A stretch of 64,000 nucleotides of DNA, taken from the NCBI GenBank assembly GCA_920105625.2, contig OV050033.1, forward strand, positions 15,830,001-15,894,000. The letters are read 5' to 3'. Shown piece by piece: positions 36,701 through 48,073 of this stretch; position 1 is the stretch's first letter; each line of letters begins with the position of its first letter. The notes under the pieces are model-generated. The model was not told where the DNA came from, did no database searches, and saw only the letters and a program-made list of their open reading frames with translations. Made by a program: the position numbers and the translations under genes. Source of the stretch: Clusia tigrina (lineage: Eukaryota > Arthropoda > Insecta > Diptera > Clusiidae).

Positions 36701-37462
36701 TCATTGACATTGAATGGTATAGGGGGGACAACAGAGGAAAGGACTACCAGGTTTTTCACTCAGTCTACTTAACTTACTTTACTTTGTTAGGGTTGGTTTC
36801 ACTTTATTTTGGGCTTACTTAATACTGCCAATTGTGCCTTATTTCGCAATGGAATAGTCCCCAAAATAAGTATAAAATAATGCGCTATAATTTTACATTA
36901 CATTGTGGAGATTTTCCTTTAAGCACCCAACCTTCGGTAGTGTTTTCTTTATTGTATTTTGAGATTAATTCGTTTTATACATCGCATTTAGTGCAGATGT
37001 TTTAAAAGCATCATTTTTACTTATTTGTATCACACAACTGAGCGGAATTATTCAACAGCTTGCCTGTTTTATTCAATTTCACTGCATTATAGATAATTCC
37101 AACACGTTGGATAATGTTGTTCAATAATGTGAGAGCAATAACTTCACTTATGATCATTTCTGCAGTATAGTATAGGAGAAAACGACAATATAGCATTAAT
37201 GAGAACGCATGGCGCATAACACAAGTTGCCTATTTGATTGGACTGTAACAGTTATTCATGTTTATTTACGAATACTAATATCACTGTTGAGTCACAATAA
37301 ATTAACTATTTCTTGGAATCAGCTGCATGTTTCACCCATTCAGAGAAATATACCAAGTACTTTCTTGAAGCGAATGTTTCCAGTCTTAACAAAAATATCT
37401 AAATCTAAAAACCTTTCAGCGCTTTGTCGTAGTCATGGCGTATTGAACTATACTGTACTTAC
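33790..37462. other. Putative intron, nothing recognised
   Basis: Several short open frames, including a 127-codon minus frame at 35352-35735, lack any domain, signal peptide or splice support. Confidence 0.4.
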
Positions 37463-37566
37463 CAAGGCTTACTCGCACCTGTCTCTCGCTTGCCAACCGC
37501 TGTCGATAATCCTGCGGATAAAAGCAAAATAATTGTAACAAGAGGCGCACGCCCAAAGACGCACAT
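37463..37566 (-). CDS. Signal-peptide exon of an unidentified minus-strand gene
   Basis: On the minus strand an ATG at 37566 opens 34 codons plus two bases, then meets a clean GTAAGT donor at 37462-37457, phase 2. The product is a classic secretory start: MCVFGRAP, a hydrophobic core LVTIILLLSAGL, small residues STAVG where signal peptidase could cut, then charged KRETGASKP. A TTTCTTTTCAG acceptor lies upstream at 37642, so the coding exon may carry about 75 nt of untranslated leader spliced from an earlier exon. This suggests a secreted or type I membrane protein encoded antisense inside the putative ABCG intron. No following exon could be proved. An upstream in-frame ATG exists but would bury the signal peptide. 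Confidence 0.5.
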
Positions 37567-38806
37567 CCTTTGTGCGTCTTTGACTGCTGCGTAATTGTGA
37601 AAATTGTGTGAAAATTGCCGTCGGTCAACAGACAAGATTCTCTGAAAAGAAAGCTGTATCTCAGGGTTACAAATGAGTGTATAAACAATTAAATACATTT
37701 TTTGTAGACACGCAGACACCACCTGCGGACATGGCGTTGTTATAAATATTTTTTATTTTTTATTTGCCTTTGTGGCATTCTTTAGTTATGATAAGAGCGC
37801 AGATAAATTAGCAACTGACAACGATGTCAATTATTGACACATTAACACCCTGCCACTGATAGGCAAACAAAGTCAGGGCGATAAGCGAAAAAGGTGGCCG
37901 AAAAAATAACAAAAACAAAAAAAAACACAAAAAATGTTGCAAGCTGAGACGAAGGCGCAACAAAGGCCTACAACAAAGCCGAGTACAACACCAACCAACA
38001 CTGAGAATGCACAAGAAGAAGGCGTATTTACGGGATTCCCTCATACTGTGGCTACAATGAACCTAAGCTAATTGGCGGTAAAATTAATATGAAGGGCTTT
38101 TGCCAAAAGTGAGAATAAAATAAAATACTTGGACTATTATGTTGCCACTTCATGTAATGGCACCTCATACAAATTAACAGAGGGGTATTGCCACTTACAT
38201 GTGAGTCTATTGTGTACTTAGGCGCCACTTCACACGAAGAGCACAAAGAACAGAGCCACACTTCCTACAATTCTTGAGTGGAAATGAACTTTGCTCGCCG
38301 TTCCGAAGTTCGTGCGACTTGCTTGCCTGCCCATGACGCATCGAGCGGCCAGGCAGCAAGCGAACACAACCAACCAGCCACTCAATCGGAAGCCTGAGCA
38401 ACTACTCTTACAAGAGTATGTACATTCATTTGCACTACTCGTAAATACAATTTCGCAAATGTTGCAGTTCGTTCACACGCCAAGCGTAAGCGGCGCTGTT
38501 CTCGGTACATGTGCACTTAAAAATCTGAGTACATGTGCACCGAGAAAGTCGAACGAGGAAGGCGAACAACCACACTCTCACACACAGTCGCATGCAGCAC
38601 ACAAACAACTACGGTAAAGCCAATAAAAACAAAAACAAACAGACGAACGCACGAACCGAAGGAATGAACGAACGAACAAACGAAACTCAATACAGGCGGA
38701 TATAAATGTATTCGGTTCTAGAAACTAACATAAATACATACGAATTGGCTTGTGGGGTGAAGTGAGTGAAAAACAGCTGGTGGCGCTGTCGACGTTGTTC
38801 ATATGT
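37567..38806. other. Non-coding, nothing firmly recognised
   Basis: A near-inverted pair of ACATGTGC words lies at about 38489-38543 but is not a clean hairpin. Confidence 0.4.
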
Positions 38807-38829
38807 TTGTGTGTGTGTGTGTGTGTGTG
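38807..38829. repeat. GT microsatellite
   Basis: Uninterrupted GT run. Confidence 0.95.
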
Positions 38830-39257
38830 CCTTTATACAAAAGTAGACTGCCAGCTGCCTTGCCAGTTCGTCTGTCCATGCGGAGGCTTGGTTCGTATGT
38901 GGCATGCTGCTCGTCTAGGGTAAAACAAAAGAAGAAGAATTGCGTTATGCTATAAAGAGCAATGTTGCAATGCCAAACAAATAACAACAACAAGAACTGC
39001 ATGCAGCACAAAGGAAATTTAAATAAGCATTTACTACCACATAAAAAAATGTTACAGGCGTTCTGCTTTGATGGTGCTTAAATAATTTTGCTTTCATACA
39101 CTGGCAAATGCAGTAGTGCAGTACATAAGCACTGCTAGCATGGGTGACTGACAGAGAATAAATCCGGTTACGAATCATGATCGCTCGTGATCTATTAATT
39201 GGTTTCTTCCACTATGAAGAATCTCTTACCAAATATGCGACAAAATGACAAATTATT

Positions 39258-39353
39258 ATCTAGTATTCCGAAATTGTAATGCTAGTCTTCAGAAGTTATA
39301 TCGCTAGATTTCCGAAATTATATCGCTAGATTTCCGAAATTATATCGCTAGAA
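39258..39353. repeat. 22-bp tandem repeat
   Basis: Units of TTATATCGCTAGATTTCCGA plus AA repeat from 39296 with near identity. One or two more diverged units lie to the left. Confidence 0.85.
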
Positions 39354-42300
39354 TCTTTTGCTGGCTAAGAAAAACAACGGAACAAAGATATGAATTCGAT
39401 AAAAAATAACAATATTGCATTAATAAAACTTAAATGCTTTCCAGTTCATAGCATTTTACTCTGTCCAAAGCGTAGCTGAAGTACAATTTTGCAAATGCTT
39501 ATGTAAAAAAATTTAATGCTCAGTAAAAACATAAACAAATTATAGAAATTGTTCAAACGTAACAGTGGAGCTACTTTTTTATGCTGCCTCACTTAGTCTC
39601 TCACAACACAACAAAATGAATCATGCGCATTTGTTTACATACACAGACTCACACTTCTGTGCAGGGAACAACAGCAGATTTTTGTGATTAAACAAAACTG
39701 ACTTTGCTACGCAACATTTAAGAGTAATTCCACATAAATGCAGCAAATGCAAGGGAACAAAGAGCAAAAGCAGTGAGCAACATTTGCGCTCCTCCTTTGT
39801 GTTTGGTAACAAAACACGATTACAGTATTGTGGTGATGTAAGCTCACAAACTGTCTCACATTACTTGATACATTTCATATGAGTTTTGTCAAAATTGGAA
39901 AGCAAAGATGCCCTCCAATTGTAAGAGAGTTCCAGAGAATATGAAAAAACTACTATTAACGGTTTGCGAGCGAGCATTGTTGTTGGGAGGAAGCTGGTGT
40001 ATTATATTAGTATCTGATATCGTAATATTTTATATTATCATTTGAGTAGAATATTAACTATATTCATGTTTGTTTTGCTATATGATCATACTACGCTTCG
40101 GAATAAAGATTATTTTTTCAAGTGTTTCTCTCCGATTAGTTACAAATATTTAAATTACAATTTAGAGACGAATTCATAAAAGAAAGCATCATATTGTTGG
40201 TTTTTTGTGCTTCAAGGCCATTACTTTTGCATTTTCCTTTTTTATTCAATAAACAAATTTGAAATTCATACTTTAAAAAAGTATTTGTATAATCTGGTAT
40301 TAAAGTTCTAAGTTTATACTGTATCTCGATTTTATTCCAATGTTTTTTGAGAAACTTTTTCAGTCTTCATATTTATTTTTGGAAATAAAATAAAACAACA
40401 AAATTAATTACTAATTTTCCTTTAAAATGTCACAATTGAAATCCACACTTTCTATACATGACATTTGTTATTGATTGCAAAATTCTTAAACTTTCTCCTT
40501 CTCGTCAAAATTTGGGTGCAGAAATATAGCTGACACTCCTCGAGCTTACATCACCATAATTATTTAAACAAGCTTGATAAGCACCTTTGTGGCTGGTCAC
40601 TTGGCTGACTGTTGCACTTATACGGATATTTTTCATATGTGAATTTACTGCTGTACACAACTTATCCATGGTCATTGTTAAGTGGTTACTTTTAATCCGT
40701 GTTTGTTTGTGTGCCATTAACAGCTATTTGCGGCTGTAGCAATACTTTAGCTTACAAATATTTACAATACATCAACATCGCTTTATAATATATATACTCA
40801 TATATACTTGTATATATTAATATTAATAAATAAATGAGCAACTACCTAAGACTAGACAAATCCCAGCTAGACAACAGCAAAAGAGAGAATGTTAACGAAT
40901 TATGTATATATAAGTACTAGAGCAACATATTATATTACTGACACAATTAAATAGTTGGTCAGCAACATGTTGCAGAGTCTTTGTCAACATTGCGCTTATA
41001 CGTTTGTATGTATACATGAATCCAAATGCATTTTGAATGGAGGAAATGAAATAAGGTGTGCATATGCAATTTTCCTTCAGCAATACAATATGTTCGTATA
41101 CATATACACACACATACCAGTGCACACCTTGCAAGGTTACCTCCTCCTTCGAAGCATCTTCTGAATAAATGCTACAGCAAAATTTCCATTAAATTTATGA
41201 AGCTAAATTCTCAAGACTGCTGTGCAGTATCATTGAAAAATTTAATTTTCTAGAAATGTCTTAGAAAAAATCTTATCCCACTTCTCTGTAGTGTCACATT
41301 TTTCATTGCTTTCACGTTTTTCAGGTCTGGTCTTAATCTATGATGTCGCCTTGAACCCTGACTTTAGTTCAAATGCTTTTGATACACTTAAACCATAAAA
41401 TTCATATTTTAGTAAATCAAACTGAAGGCGAAAAGCACTCGAGAACAGTAAACAAGCTGGCACGAGGACTTAAGTGGCAACAGAGAAGACGGTTTTACTA
41501 CTTCTAAATTACTCATACTCGTAACCATAATTGGGAGACTCAGCAAAAAACTGAGCATTCATCCAAATGCGAATGGCATAATCAGAAAATGGGTTGGTTA
41601 TAAACTAAATGAACTTAGTTGAAGTTACACTTTGCCTTGACTTAACAACAAAGCAATTGTAAGAAGAGAGGTGATAGGTTAACGCTGGCAGCCACCTTTA
41701 ACCTAAGTTGACCTATTTAACTACTTGGCATTGAGACGTAAAACGGCTGAAAGAGCAGCAGTACTTCTTCACTATTCCATTTGGATATCTTGCAATTTAG
41801 TTTATATGCAAATTTGATCAGCTTACTTTGTGTGTAAAGGATGCCAAGGATAACTTCGTACGTGATACTCGTACAAGAGGAGGCTGCAAATCGAATCAGA
41901 GACTACAAAACAAAAATATTAAATTTGTCAGCAGTGAAAATTCTTGTCTTGCGTTAACTGCGTAGAAAGCCATTATTTATTTCCGCTTATTCTGCTCTGT
42001 TTTTTAAATTAATGATTAACCATGATGAAGTGTTAATATTTTTGAGAGCTCTCAAAATATTTATAATTAAAACTTAAATTGTGAAAATTCGATTACAGAC
42101 TTGTTTACACATAAAACTGTTGGTCTTCGCTTACCCCGCCACACACACACACTCTCATCAATATTGCGCAGTTTCCATGCCGCTTCTAATGTACAGCCAA
42201 CCAAGCAGTCAACCACACACTCGAATGTCTGTGAGGCGGCAAATTACTTCCAGGATATTTGGCTTCTTGCGTACTGGGCAGGAGAATGAAAACTGAAAAT

Positions 42301-45093
42301 TGCGGTCACACTGTGACCTCAGGTAAAGTGCGCACCCACAAGTTTCGTCTTCCGTTGGTATGTTGTGAGATTCTGCTCGAAGGCACACTTAGAATTGTTC
42401 ATAATAGGGCTGCGCCTCAGTTGGGGTGGTAAATTGTTGAAAATTACGTACTCTTAAAAGGATATTGGCATTTGCACATTTCAATTCATGGAAATTTGCC
42501 GTGGCAAGTCAACTCGCCTAGACAAATATTTGGCATTTGAATGGTTAGTATCTTCTGGCACTCGAGGGCACTTTAAATGCCGATTAACACCCAGGGCGAA
42601 TCATCGCAAAATAAAGCCATTAAGACGTTAGCAAATGACAGCAGAGGGCAAAGGTCGTAAACAAAGGAATCAGAATTTTGAATTGCGAAGTGTGAGAATT
42701 GTGGGAATTGTGCAGAGGAGCTCAGCCACAAAAAGACGTGTGCAAATGGGAGAAAATACAATACAATTAAATGGAATTGTTGTGAACTGCTGACCAAGAC
42801 ACAAAGCCACAATTTTCAGTTTTATTTAGAGCTTTTTGGAAGTGAACTGTTTGAGGTTACTAACATTGGCCACATTAGAATTGCGCGTAACCCTCAAGTA
42901 ACCTGTTCCTTCAATTGGAAAGTGTGGTAATGATTCTAAGTGCGATTGTATATTGTATTATATTAAGGATTGATCTTTGTACATTTATAGAGTTTTGATG
43001 CCAGCCGAATGCCCAATTAACTAAGCTCGCTATCCATAATATCTTTCCTCAAGGTATTTTTATTGATAAGAAGGATGTGCAATTGTTCCTGCCTGACTCG
43101 AATATTCTACTAAAAATTTGAAATCTGTATTTTACTCCCACCAGTGCTCAAATATTGGGCTTTAATACAACTTCTTTGAAATCTTTCCATTGGCAGCTGT
43201 ACTTTAATGAGTTTCCCAGTATCACCAATTTGACGTACTAGCATATTGGCAAGATTAATCTGAATCCTTCAGTTAGAGTCACAATTTTACAACCGAATGG
43301 GCTTATGTTATAATAAAAAATATGTTACTAATCGATGAAGGGATTGCTGATAAAAGTTAGTTGCATCTCATACAAAGTTTTAGGAAATTTTTCTACCTTG
43401 ATAAGCTTTGCCATTCAAGACACATACGACCCAGTCAATTATAATATTTAATTAGTTATTATAATAGACCAAAATAAAGAATTCATATTATCCTTATTCC
43501 TGTCTCGTACCCTCTACCACTCTTCAGAATATTAACGCATTAATATTGAGTTTGATTTGGAACACTTTCATCACCTCAGCAATTCGTATTTCCAAGTTGT
43601 TTGTTCCCTCTCAATCTCAGTTATTGTATGAGAAATGCTTCCAATAATCCAGAATCTCTAAAGCACGAGTATTTAACATTGATTGTACCCTCATAACTTT
43701 ACTTATTGTCAGTAAATTAATGCATCCACATCCAATAAAATTCTTTTCGATAATTTCCATGATCTGTGTACGACCTCAAATTGTTTGCGTTGGTTTCTTT
43801 TTCTTTATTATTGAAGAATATCTTTCCTAATGCATATCAATTGATTGATACCATCTTCCTTACTCCCGGTATACATTTCTTGTTGACTTACACACATGCA
43901 CATTGAACTAAAATTTAAATAAATCTTGGATTGATATCATCTACATCGTATCTTCAATTCAAATTGGTGTCAACAATTCTGCGCATTTGTCGCTTACTCC
44001 TTGCAGAATAGATTTCTGCCTTGTTTACTCTCTGTTCATTCCATTCACACAGGAGTAACTAGTTCAGTGACTGCCTTCATTGCCAACGGACTGGAATATG
44101 CGTTATTCAGTCGAACTACGTTGAGCTGAGTTGAGTGCAGTGAGGCGTTGACTTATGCTAAATAGCGACGTGAGCCTGTGAGAAATCAGCGTTGGAGGCG
44201 TTGTTTACCATTTGCATATTGCTCGTATTGTATATTTTAGGCATACTGTTTTATGTATCCTTATGAGCTGACATTTCTATGGAACAATATGTTAAATATG
44301 ACGGAATATATTTGAATTGCAGACACGTAGTAGTACATCAATCGAATTGTTTGGCAGTGCACGAATAATAATGAACCGGTGCTAGTTTCATCCTGCAGCT
44401 GCAATTGTGTCTAATGGACACTTTGCTCATGTTTGCGAGCTGGCGCATATGCGTGTCAATCATAAATTAAAGAACTCAATTAAGAGTTTCGACTTTCATT
44501 GTTCACTTTGACATCTCTGATGTTGTTATTGCCTGGTCTTGTCTAATGAAATATGTGCAACTCTTTGGCATCTGTCTTACTTACTGACTTCTAAATACAT
44601 ATTTTGTGTATGTCATAATTGAATTCACGTTCGCTGCTCGTCGTACTTTGTTTCCCACATTTAATTAAATTAGCATTCTTTTTAGCAGCCCGCTATTGGC
44701 ATTTTATTCAGTGATGTTTCAATGATTGCAGAGCAACCGTCGCGTCATACTTTGCACTTAAAATGCAGTGACGGTGCCAATGTTTAGGCAGAATAAGAAG
44801 TCAATAGTCATCTATCTTTTAGGTGGGTATAAATAAAGCACTGGTTGATCTGCTAATTAAGCAAAGCGCCTTTTAGGACAAAACCCACAATTGACAACAA
44901 TTCAAAACCAACTCAATTTTGCTCGCTAATTGGTCAATCGTTAAAGAAAAACATTCGATTCGCCCCCAAGTGACTGGCTTACCATTAAAAATGCAAAAAA
45001 GAAATTGTTATGTAAATTCTTGGGGAGTTGACAACACTGGCAACAAACTTTCTGTCAACTTTCTGATAGTTTTATATGAAACAAGTGCTATTC
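39354..45093. other. Putative intron, nothing firmly recognised
   Basis: Long AT-rich tract. A cluster of initiator-like words (GTTCAGTGACTG and ATTCAGTCGAACTACG) lies at 44070-44125, 3.4 kb upstream of ABCG exon 1, and could mark a transcription start. No TATA box or downstream element supports it. Confidence 0.35.
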
Positions 45094-45165
45094 TCTCGGA
45101 GGGTCGCAGGTTCAAATCCCGCCCCACCTTTGGTCTCAAAAAATTATTCTTTCAAAAAATATGAC
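45094..45165 (+). mobile_element. SINE fragment, head region
   Basis: It carries the tRNA-like GGGTCGCAGGTTCAAATCC block and the following TTTGGTCTC and TTCTTTC words of the SINE at 17490, but lacks the 3' half and TAA tail. Confidence 0.7.
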
Positions 45166-46154
45166 TTGGTAGCCTCCTTGGCCATATCAGTGAACCAAGT
45201 ACATCTCCTTAAACATAGGGACTGATTCCAGTTTTGTTGTGAAGGGACATTGAACAAGTTAAGGTTAACAAATGGTAGAATTCAGCTTTTCCATATGCTC
45301 CCAATATCTGCATCACCGTGAAAGCTTCAAAGATGCAATGAAAGCTCCACAAAAACACATTCTGCAGACTCGAACATACACCATTATATATGATTAAAGG
45401 TATAAATCTACGGATTATATGGGTCAAATATATATGATACTGATTTGACGGGCACTGTTGTCCAATTAGTGGAGTAATATGCACTTTCAAACAATTCCCC
45501 ACATTTCCCGCACTTGACGATTAACACAAGATTTATGTTTGCTTTATCTACCTGCTTATTTTTGTACTCAGGGGCGTACTCACAAATTATTTCAAAGGGG
45601 GTTTCGTTGGCATAAGAGCATTTATTCTCAAATACTTGTTAAGTTCTTTCAAACTATAGGTTGTTTCTTTTTGTTCCGACCTACAAAAACCAGCTACTTC
45701 TTGCGCACCTGCTTGAAATTCATTTCTCCAGATACTACATTCTATCTCTATTTCTTGATACTCTTTTTCCACTTCAAGTATTAAATGGGTGTTTTTTTTT
45801 TGAAAGCCACACTTTCAGACAATTGTTGGGTGATGTCTCAAGAATATGAAATTTCTAGATTCTGTCCTAAGAAAGTTTGAAACAGATTGCAACTCATTAA
45901 AAATTGCAGCTGATTCATTGAAGCTTCACAAGCAATCACATTAAAGGTTCAGTTGCAAACCCAGCTCGCTCCTAAATTAGTACGCCGTAGAACACTTCCT
46001 TTGTGCCTGCCCGGTCCTGGCTAGAAGAAGATAAAAAACACTATTCAAATCGATGTTCCGAGAGATCTCGAATTGCAAGAAGGGGATATTCTCGCGTTCA
46101 TAAACCTCTCGAACTGGCTATAAGGGTCAGTAGAAATATCAATAAACCAAGGGA
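45166..46154. other. Non-coding, nothing recognised
   Basis: No feature supported. Confidence 0.4.
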
Positions 46155-46220
46155 GTGGTATCAAATCGGCGCACCTGCGCTAATTGGATGTGAGATCAAT
46201 GCCACCAACCAACCAAATTA
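46155..46220 (+). mobile_element. LINE 3'-end relic
   Basis: It reads GTGGTATCAAATCGGCGCACC, then ATGCCACCAACCAACC. The GGTATCA opening, the GCCAC word and the ACC-repeat end are shared with the 3' end of the LINE at 31199 and with 50792. The repeats support a diverged 3' untranslated end. Confidence 0.5.
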
Positions 46221-46320
46221 GTTCCCCATCTTTGATTCTTTTATCACTTCCAGGGTTGTTAAATCCCAAACCAACTTTTAAATAAGTTTCCCTTCTTTGC
46301 TTCTTTTATCACTTCCAGGA
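46220..46320. repeat. 65-bp tandem duplication (partial)
   Basis: Two copies run from AGTTCCCC/AGTTTCCC to TTTTATCACTTCCAGG. Confidence 0.8.
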
Positions 46321-46889
46321 TGACAACAGCAACTTCAATTGTAATTTGAGAGAAATTCATTAAAGTTCTTCATTTTATTTTAGTCATTCCATTAAAACTT
46401 AAGTTGAAATTACCTGCGCTTCCATGACCGAGATCTGATTGAATGACAAAGCATGCTCAAAACAACACTAAATCTTGAAGCGAAACCGTAGCCGGTTCAA
46501 GATTTGATCACTCAATCCGATTTATTGCCATTGCGGTGTAATATGAAAACATTCCTTAGATATTGCAAAGAATATGAGCTGCTTGCAAACCTCACTAAAC
46601 CGCCACTGTCTGAATACGTTTGGTTGAATTTGTGAATGAAAAGATTGTGAAGTGTTTGCACTTTGTCATTAGAATTAGTTCGGGCGATAGTTGCAACAAA
46701 ACATGAGAACATCTTCTGCGATACGAAACCAGACGATAAAAATGAAAAGTAAATAAATAATTATAATGGAAAGAGCGCGACGAGCAAAGGAAGAATACTG
46801 TACTTAAACTATACTTTGCCCTGATTGAGGGTATTCTTGCGCATCACTCTTTTAAATGATGCTAAAACGTCAGCAACCGATTATAATGC
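46321..46889. other. Non-coding, nothing recognised
   Basis: No feature supported. Confidence 0.4.
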
Positions 46890-47513
46890 TATCAAGTAGT
46901 AGTGGCAGCAACAACAACGACACCAACAGCAACAGCAACAGCAAGTAAAAGCACTGGGCACCCATTAGCAGCATTGACAGAGTACGCGTACTTCATATCA
47001 TTGCAAGCCATTCAGTAAGTGGCAGTCTCTGAAACTGTAAGATGTGTAGTTGTGCTATGTGTCGACGACAACAACAGAGCAACAGCAACACCAACACCAA
47101 CACTCGGCAGTAAGAGCAATGACAACAACAGCAACTACAACAGCAACAACAACAATGCAGAGGAGGAAAATGCGAAGTATCCGAAGCTGGAACGCATCTC
47201 AGTATTAAAATAAGAAATTAGTACTCGTTGACAGGCGTGCGTTGCATGGTCGCAGTGAAAGATTGCCACGAAGTTTTCAATAAAAAGGACATCAAGGACT
47301 CTCAGTCATATAATCAAGCGAACATAACGAAATTAAGTGTATAAAAATTCAAAAATTTAAATGATTTTATAATGAATCATTTAATAAATTAAAGAGTTTG
47401 CCAGGACTACAAAAGGACTTCTGCTGCTCATACATAATCAATAGAAAGCGTATAAAAAATGTGAAAATCGAATTGACACACACAAAGTACATAAATATCG
47501 AACTCAATCAACA
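46890..47513 (+). promoter_or_regulatory. ABCG 5' flank and probable leader, CAN-repeat-rich
   Basis: Two patches of CAA/CAG triplets (about 46906-46945 and 47065-47158) lie upstream of the exon 1 ATG. Initiator words occur at 47010 (ATTCAGTAAG) and 47302 (TCAGTCAT), without TATA box or downstream element at the proper distance. Several short upstream ORFs exist, for example the ATG at about 47154. The true start site cannot be fixed from sequence. Confidence 0.4.
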
Positions 47514-48073
47514 ATGTCGCGGACACCTGCCGTTGTCGCTGGTAGCATTATAGACAATTTAGAGTCCTCGCAGCAGCAGCATCAACAACAACAACAACAA
47601 CAACAACAGCAGCAACAAATGTCTCTGACGCGTTGCAGTAGCGCTGACAGTGGCAGCAATTTAGTGCTGAACATATACAAAAACCCGCAAGTGAAAGCAG
47701 CTGCAGTGCCCGCAGATGCGGGCATTGTTCGCATCCTGGTCGATGCGGACGGTGGCATACGCAACTCTGCCTTTGTCGATAATTTCTCCACCCTATCAGA
47801 TGCGGTGCAGCGCAGGCACTCCGAATATGTGGAGGCATATGCGGCCATGCTGCATGACAACAAAACGAGCAATATTAACAGGACGCGGCCATTATCCTTC
47901 ATGCAAACGAAGCTAACAAAAAACGGCTATGTGAGTGCTCTGCAGGAGGCGGTTAATGCCGCCGCTGGTGATAATGACGATGGTTGTAATGGTGGTGGTG
48001 TTGTTAATGGTGGAACTGGTGGAGGTGGTGGTGGCGACAGCGAACGCAAATCCGTGCGGCTGAAGCCAGTAAA
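47514..48073 (+). CDS. ABCG exon 1 (N-terminal, polyQ)
   Basis: The ATG lies in a good context (CAACAATG). The exon encodes residues 1-186: a Gln/His run at about 20-35, a moderately complex middle that is probably conserved ([25 protein letters not shown]), and a Gly-rich end. The donor used must be GTAGGC at 48074, because it alone leaves phase 2. The stronger-looking GTAAAG at 48069 would leave phase 0 and a stop four codons into exon 2. Confidence 0.85.

Noticed and set aside
38485..38545. Apparent hairpin around two ACATGTGC words
   Set aside because: The arms are not true reverse complements over their length; the palindromic ACATGT core explains the impression.
40505..40717. Minus-strand frame of 70 codons with several ATGs and an internal GTAAGC
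   Set aside because: No homology, no acceptor or promoter context; within chance expectation.
42573..42812. Hydrophobic 79-codon minus-strand frame
   Set aside because: Hydrophobicity comes from T-rich codons; no signal peptide layout, splice signals or known motif.
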